Positions 18,996 through 21,838 of a stretch of 21,838 bases of DNA are shown here, piece by piece. Below the pieces are notes generated by a model. That model searched no databases and was not told the origin of the DNA. It saw only the letters and a program-made list of their open reading frames with translations. The DNA is from Leptospira ellisii (GTDB taxonomy: Bacteria; Spirochaetota; Leptospiria; Leptospirales; Leptospiraceae), in contig NZ_NPEF01000042.1 in assembly GCF_002811955.1 (NCBI RefSeq), positions 1 through 21,838 on the forward strand, read 5' to 3'. Within the stretch, counting starts at the first letter, position 1. The number at the start of each line of letters is the position of its first letter. The position numbers and the translations under genes were made by a program.

Positions 18996-20069
18996 ATGTC
19001 TCGATCAGACTCAATTCTCATATCCTACGGCTGGGATCCGAACCGATTTTCCGCCGAGTTCGACGAAAACTTGGAACCCGGCAGGGTCCTTTCCGTTTAC
19101 GGAGAATATTCTAAAATTCTAATGCACGACGGGGAGCGACGCGGCATCGTTTCCGGAACCCTTTCGTCTTCCGGCGAAAATCCCGTGACCGGCGATTGGG
19201 TGCTCGTCCGAAAGGTGCAGGGGGAGGATCTTTGCATCCTGGAGCGCATTCTTCCGAGAAGGACCTTTCTTAGGCGGGCCAGTCCCGGAAAAAGGAACCA
19301 ATCCCAAGCCATCGCTTCTAACGTCGATCTTTTGCTCGTCGTTATGGGTTTGGATAACGATTTCAGTCCGAGAAGGATCGAACGTTATCTGTTTTTGGCG
19401 AAACTCAGCGGAGCCGAAGCGGGTATCATACTGAATAAAACGGATCTTTGCGAGGATCCGGAATTCAGGATATCGCAGATTCGCGCGGTTGCGGGTAACG
19501 TTCCGGTTGAGGCGCTTTCGGCGTTGGATCCAAAACAAACCGAGTCGGTCCGAAAATTCGTCCTTCCCGGTAAGACGGTGGCCTTTCTTGGCTCCTCGGG
19601 TGCGGGAAAGTCGACTATCATCAACTCACTGTTAGGCGAACAGATCCAGAAGACGAACGAAGTTAAACGTTCAGACGGAACGGGAAGACATACCACCACA
19701 CATCGCGAATTATTCCTTTTGTCGGAAGGCGGCGTTCTTATGGACAATCCCGGAATCCGTGAAGTGGGTTTGTTTTCCGACGGAAACGACGACGGGATCG
19801 AGGAGATCTTTCCGGAGATCGTTTCGGCTTCTCTGAACTGCCGTTTCGGCGATTGTTCCCATTCCGGCGAACCGGATTGCGGGGTTTTGTCCGCGGTGGA
19901 GTCGGGGGAAATCCCCGAAGAACGTTATGCGTCCTTTATGAAACTCGCGAGGGAACTGCGGGCGATGAAGGCGCTGAACGATCCGGAGGAGGCGAGACGG
20001 AAAAAACAGAAGGATAAACAGATGTCCAAGGCTCTTCAGAAAAGACTGAAGGATAAGGGGCGAATCTAG
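18996..20069 (+). CDS. rsgA: RsgA (YjeQ) small-subunit biogenesis GTPase
   Basis: A protein of 357 residues with the circularly permuted GTPase order unique to this family. An N-terminal OB-fold (about 25-100) includes SVYGEYSKILMHDGERRGIVSG. The G4 motif NKTD (147-150) comes before G1 GSSGAGKS (199-206), with G3 as DNPG (250-253). A C-terminal zinc knuckle has Cys282, Cys287, His289 and Cys295 in the C-x4-C-x-H-x5-C pattern. The lysine-rich tail (last 30 residues) suits RNA contact. It binds the maturing 30S ribosomal subunit, releases assembly factors late in 16S rRNA maturation and then hydrolyses GTP. All sequence hallmarks are intact. The ribosome site AAGGA lies at the right distance from the ATG. 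It appears to be a single-gene unit ended by the hairpin at 20116-20153. Confidence 0.97.
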   Translation: MSRSDSILISYGWDPNRFSAEFDENLEPGRVLSVYGEYSKILMHDGERRGIVSGTLSSSGENPVTGDWVLVRKVQGEDLCILERILPRRTFLRRASPGKRNQSQAIASNVDLLLVVMGLDNDFSPRRIERYLFLAKLSGAEAGIILNKTDLCEDPEFRISQIRAVAGNVPVEALSALDPKQTESVRKFVLPGKTVAFLGSSGAGKSTIINSLLGEQIQKTNEVKRSDGTGRHTTTHRELFLLSEGGVLMDNPGIREVGLFSDGNDDGIEEIFPEIVSASLNCRFGDCSHSGEPDCGVLSAVESGEIPEERYASFMKLARELRAMKALNDPEEARRKKQKDKQMSKALQKRLKDKGRI

Positions 20070-20115
20070 GTTCGTTCCGACCCTTCGTCGAATTTTTTTC
20101 GATCCTACCGCCGCG

Positions 20116-20153
20116 GCCGGGCATTTCCTTTCAGGGGGAATGTCCGGCTTTTT
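20116..20153 (+). terminator. Rho-independent terminator after rsgA
   Basis: The arms GCCGGGCATTTCC (20116-20128) and GGGAATGTCCGGC (20136-20148) pair over 13 positions, including two G-U pairs, with a 7-base loop. TTTTT follows at 20149-20153. It sits 46 bp after the rsgA stop and just before the end of the leftward small-gene cluster. Confidence 0.85.
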
Positions 20154-20166
20154 CGTTTCGACCCGT

Positions 20167-20304
20167 TTATTCTTTCCGTTTCCACAGGAACTTTCCGCAG
20201 AAGATCCAGAATAAACCCGCGAAAATTCCCATCATAAACCAAGAAACGAACGTACTCAAAGCCGAATAACGCAGTACCCAGATAAGAATTTCGTTTTCAC
20301 TCAT
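20167..20304 (-). CDS. 45-residue single-helix membrane protein
   Basis: This gene is short but well supported. Its ATG overlaps the stop of the DUF1353 gene as ATGA (20301-20304), and GGAGG stands seven bases before the ATG inside that gene. The product begins MSENEILIWVLRYSA, continues with a hydrophobic stretch of about 25 residues (TFVSWFMMGIFAGLFWIFCG) and ends with the basic tail KFLWKRKE. This is a classic single-pass protein with its C-terminus inside. The role is unknown. In a phage setting such a protein could be a holin or spanin-like partner, but size and topology alone cannot show this. It is the last gene of the leftward cluster. Confidence 0.7.
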   Translation of the reverse strand: MSENEILIWVLRYSALSTFVSWFMMGIFAGLFWIFCGKFLWKRKE

Positions 20305-20741
20305 GGTGCAGTCCTCCATTCCGTACTTTCATCGGCGGGTTTCGCCGAGGATTCCCCGAACCAACGGACGAAATTATACACGTAAGAAGCGCGAAAGGAA
20401 TTCATTCCGTCCTGAAGACAGATTTTTTTCAGGACGAGGTCGGCCTTTTTTCTGTAGGATTTGAAATCCAATTTTTTTTCGCGCATCAACTGGTACAATG
20501 CGTCGTGTACGAGAGATCCCCTCATAAAGTTTTTGGTATCGTAGGTGGGACCGCTCGGTCCGTCCCAAGCGTAACCCGCTTCGATTCTAAGCAGACCGTC
20601 GGGGGATATCTCCACGAAGGTTTTTATATCCGGATTTCCCACGCTAAGTTTAGTTTCGGTCGCGATGCCGGTGGAAAAATCGTAGGTCTTAAGAAGCTGG
20701 TATTTATAATTTTTAATGTTCTTATATAGAATTCTGTCCAT
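20301..20741 (-). CDS. DUF1353-domain protein
   Basis: A protein of 146 residues with the two recognisable signatures of the DUF1353 family: GYAWDGPSGP (residues 56-65) and SLVHDALYQL (76-85, with His79 and Asp80). The conserved Trp, Asp and His residues suggest a catalytic or metal site, but no activity is established for the family as far as I know. Members are frequent in bacteriophages and prophages. A GAGGAA ribosome site (20747-20752) precedes the ATG, and a 7-bp hairpin abuts that site. Its stop overlaps the start of the 45-residue membrane protein, so the two are translationally coupled. A 92-bp gap separates it from the gene upstream. Confidence 0.85.
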   Translation of the reverse strand: MDRILYKNIKNYKYQLLKTYDFSTGIATETKLSVGNPDIKTFVEISPDGLLRIEAGYAWDGPSGPTYDTKNFMRGSLVHDALYQLMREKKLDFKSYRKKADLVLKKICLQDGMNSFRASYVYNFVRWFGESSAKPADESTEWRTAP

Positions 20742-20752
20742 TGCGGTTCCTC

Positions 20753-20770
20753 GTATTCCAAAGGGAATAC
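20753..20770. repeat. Small hairpin next to the DUF1353 ribosome site
   Basis: GTATTCC (20753-20759) and GGAATAC (20764-20770) are exact inverted repeats around AAAG. In the minus-strand message this 7-bp stem ends directly before the GAGGAA ribosome site. It could shield or expose that site, or protect an mRNA end. The short stem makes this tentative. Confidence 0.4.
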
Positions 20771-20833
20771 CGCGGTTTTATTTCGGTTTTCGGCCGCGGA
20801 TATTCGACGTCCGGATCATAAAAAATACGTTTA

Positions 20834-21382
20834 TTAGAATATTCCAATTTTTTGTTTTTCCCGGTTTGATTTCGATTCGGGAAACGTTTTTCCCCTCCCG
20901 TTTTCGGAGAATTTTTCTTTTTTTCTTTTTTCTTCGAGAACGGCACGATATCGGCCCGAAAAAGCGTCGATCTCCTCCGGATACGGCGTAACCCCGTTAC
21001 GCTCGATTTCCTTATCCTCGCGGTAAATCCTACGGATCTCCTCGATAGGCAGCTTCCAGGATTCTTCGACGGCTTCCACGTAACGGCGCGTATTCCGGAT
21101 TCCTTTGATCACGTCCGCCAAATGCTCCCTATAAAACGGTTTTTCGGATTTTGAATCGTTATTTTTTATAATATAAGAATATTGGAATGCAATATCCTTA
21201 AGGCTGAGACCCGATTCGGAAACTACGACCGCTAAACGTAGGGAAAGCGCTCGCCCCCTTCTAAAGGGGGCGATTCCGGCGTAGAGTTCGTTTTTCCTAC
21301 GAAGCGGATTCCGATGCGGAGCTCCGGCGTTTTTTTTCGCAGGAATTCCGCTTCGTTCCGAATCGTTTACGTAAGGATTCAC
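20834..21382 (-). CDS. 182-residue protein of unknown function, GTG start
   Basis: I do not recognise this protein. The start is GTG at 21382, overlapping the stop of the zinc-ribbon gene as GTGA, with AGGA about nine bases upstream. There is no other Met in the chain. Residues 1 to about 58 are basic and poor in clear structure, and include sequence encoded by a nested inverted repeat (21237-21301). Residues about 58-150 look like a real folded helical domain (SLKDIAFQYSYII, then EESWKLPIEEIRRIYREDKEIERNGVTPYPEEIDAF). The last 30 residues are charged and Lys-rich. The N-terminal part may be an inserted repeat read through in frame. Gene order and coupling suggest it is expressed with its neighbours. 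Confidence 0.6.
   Translation of the reverse strand: MNPYVNDSERSGIPAKKNAGAPHRNPLRRKNELYAGIAPFRRGRALSLRLAVVVSESGLSLKDIAFQYSYIIKNNDSKSEKPFYREHLADVIKGIRNTRRYVEAVEESWKLPIEEIRRIYREDKEIERNGVTPYPEEIDAFSGRYRAVLEEKRKKEKFSENGRGKTFPESKSNREKQKIGIF
21237..21301. repeat. Nested inverted repeat inside the 182-residue gene
   Basis: An inner perfect hairpin pairs TCGCCCCCTT (21251-21260) with AAGGGGGCGA (21264-21273) around CTA. It is enclosed by outer arms CGTAGGGAAA (21237-21246) and TTTTTCCTACG (21291-21301), which pair imperfectly. The whole unit is about 65 bp, and its inner stem is much more G+C-rich than the local sequence. This two-level symmetry resembles small dispersed palindromic elements (REP- or MITE-like). 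A second copy is not obvious in this window. Confidence 0.6.
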
Positions 21383-21558
21383 GCCGCGTCCTGCGGTTTG
21401 GGAGCCGCGGAGGTAGATTCCGCATCGCGAGGCCGGATCTTTTCGAAATAAGGAATCATTTCGTGGAATTTTTTACGGATACATTCCGCACAAAGATCGG
21501 TGTGTTTCAAGGCGTCGCGTTCCAGACAATCGATGCATTTTTCCAAGTCGTTATTCAT
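21379..21558 (-). CDS. 59-residue zinc-ribbon-like protein
   Basis: A longer frame reaches 21786, but its first 76 residues are an Arg-rich shadow of the neighbouring gene. The proper start is the ATG at 21558, which overlaps the upstream stop as ATGA and has GGAG ten bases before it. The product MNNDLEKCIDCLERD... has two CxxC pairs (Cys8, Cys11 and Cys23, Cys26), enough for one zinc site of the zinc-ribbon or treble-clef kind. A helix follows (ECIRKKFHEMIPYFEKIR), then an Ala/Pro-rich tail. Tiny proteins of this sort often bind nucleic acid or act as adaptor proteins in phages and plasmids. The exact role is unknown. Confidence 0.7.
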   Translation of the reverse strand: MNNDLEKCIDCLERDALKHTDLCAECIRKKFHEMIPYFEKIRPRDAESTSAAPKPQDAA

Positions 21559-21767
21559 TCGTATTCTCCGATCATTTGTTCGTTCGCCCACTCGGAAAAT
21601 TCGCCGGTAAGCGCCCGGTCGGCGATGAAGGTTTCGAAAATCGCGCAACGGCTCAAAAGACTTTCGATGATTTCGAATCCGTTTCGATCGCTGCCGTCCT
21701 CTTTTCTGAGTTTGGATACGAGTATGTTCTTTCTCGTTAGGGAAATCCGTTCCATCGCGCTCATCAT
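21555..21767 (-). CDS. 70-residue protein of unknown function
   Basis: A short, mostly helical protein (MMSAMERISLTRKNILVSKL...) with no recognised motif. The acidic C-terminal half (TGEFSEWANEQMIGEYE) contrasts with the basic N-terminal half. The tandem ATGs at 21767 and 21764 follow a strong AGGAGGAAGG ribosome site. The first overlaps the stop of the partial gene upstream (ATGA), and its own stop overlaps the zinc-ribbon start. The two-sided coupling and the strong ribosome site support it as a real gene despite its size. Confidence 0.7.
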   Translation of the reverse strand: MMSAMERISLTRKNILVSKLRKEDGSDRNGFEIIESLLSRCAIFETFIADRALTGEFSEWANEQMIGEYE

Positions 21768-21838
21768 TCGCCTTCCTCCTCTTCAAGAATATATTCGATA
21801 ATACTAATGAATTCCCGGATTTTTTCCGGATTTCCGCC
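21764..21838 (-). CDS. C-terminal end of an acidic protein (runs off the window)
   Basis: Only the last 24 codons are inside the window. They encode GGNPEKIREFISIIEYILEE and then a short acidic end. The frame is open to the edge and its stop overlaps the next start as ATGA. An amphipathic helix with an acidic end is all that can be seen; no family can be named. It is included because the overlap shows that the operon continues to the right. Confidence 0.5.
   Translation of the reverse strand, partial: GGNPEKIREFISIIEYILEEEEGE

Noticed and set aside
21559..21786. N-terminal extension of the zinc-ribbon protein
   Set aside because: The extension is Arg-rich and lies in another frame over the 70-residue gene. 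The ATG at 21558 has a ribosome site and an ATGA overlap.

Overview
The window looks like chromosomal DNA from a comparatively G+C-rich spirochaete of the genus Leptospira. The reasons are the mix of protein types (a 7TM/SpoIIE phosphatase, a very large two-domain class III cyclase with ATPase and TPR parts, several cholesterol-oxidase-like GMC enzymes), the frequent TTG/GTG starts, and the general codon style. This is an inference from content; no rRNA or other taxonomic marker is present.

Left part (1-6523). A TetR-type repressor, cut by the window edge, overlaps a PaaI-like hotdog thioesterase. A convergent CDF zinc/cadmium exporter follows. Then comes a large membrane-anchored phosphatase: signal peptide, sensor ectodomain, seven membrane segments, coiled coil, PP2C/SpoIIE domain and C-terminal helical repeats. 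A divergent intergenic region with a perfect 13-bp inverted repeat separates it from a secreted protein with a zinc-phospholipase-C-like His/Asp pattern. That gene overlaps one for a three-helix membrane protein.

Central part (6551-18684). This is the most interesting stretch. It holds three paralogous GMC flavoenzymes that all carry a CxxCxxCxxxC cysteine cluster and a hydrophobic segment suited to membrane contact. The third is fused to a C-terminal alpha/beta hydrolase whose predicted nucleophile is Cys instead of Ser. Between them lie a 1401-residue cyclase with the layout of mammalian soluble adenylyl cyclase (C1, C2, P-loop ATPase, TPR) and a class I methyltransferase. GMC1 and the cyclase run rightward; the GMC-hydrolase fusion, GMC2 and the methyltransferase run leftward and converge on the cyclase at a strong stem-loop. 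A plausible reading is a lipid or sterol-like alcohol oxidation module beside a cAMP signalling gene.

Right part (18685-21838). An intergenic region with two related CCCGATGGGA palindromes precedes rsgA, a ribosome-assembly GTPase with a clear downstream terminator. On the opposite strand a compact cluster enters from the right edge. It contains a partial acidic ORF, a 70-aa protein, a 59-aa zinc-ribbon protein, a 182-aa protein, a DUF1353 protein and a 45-aa single-helix membrane protein. Four of its five junctions overlap as ATGA or GTGA. It looks phage-like or otherwise accessory, but no integrase or structural gene is visible.
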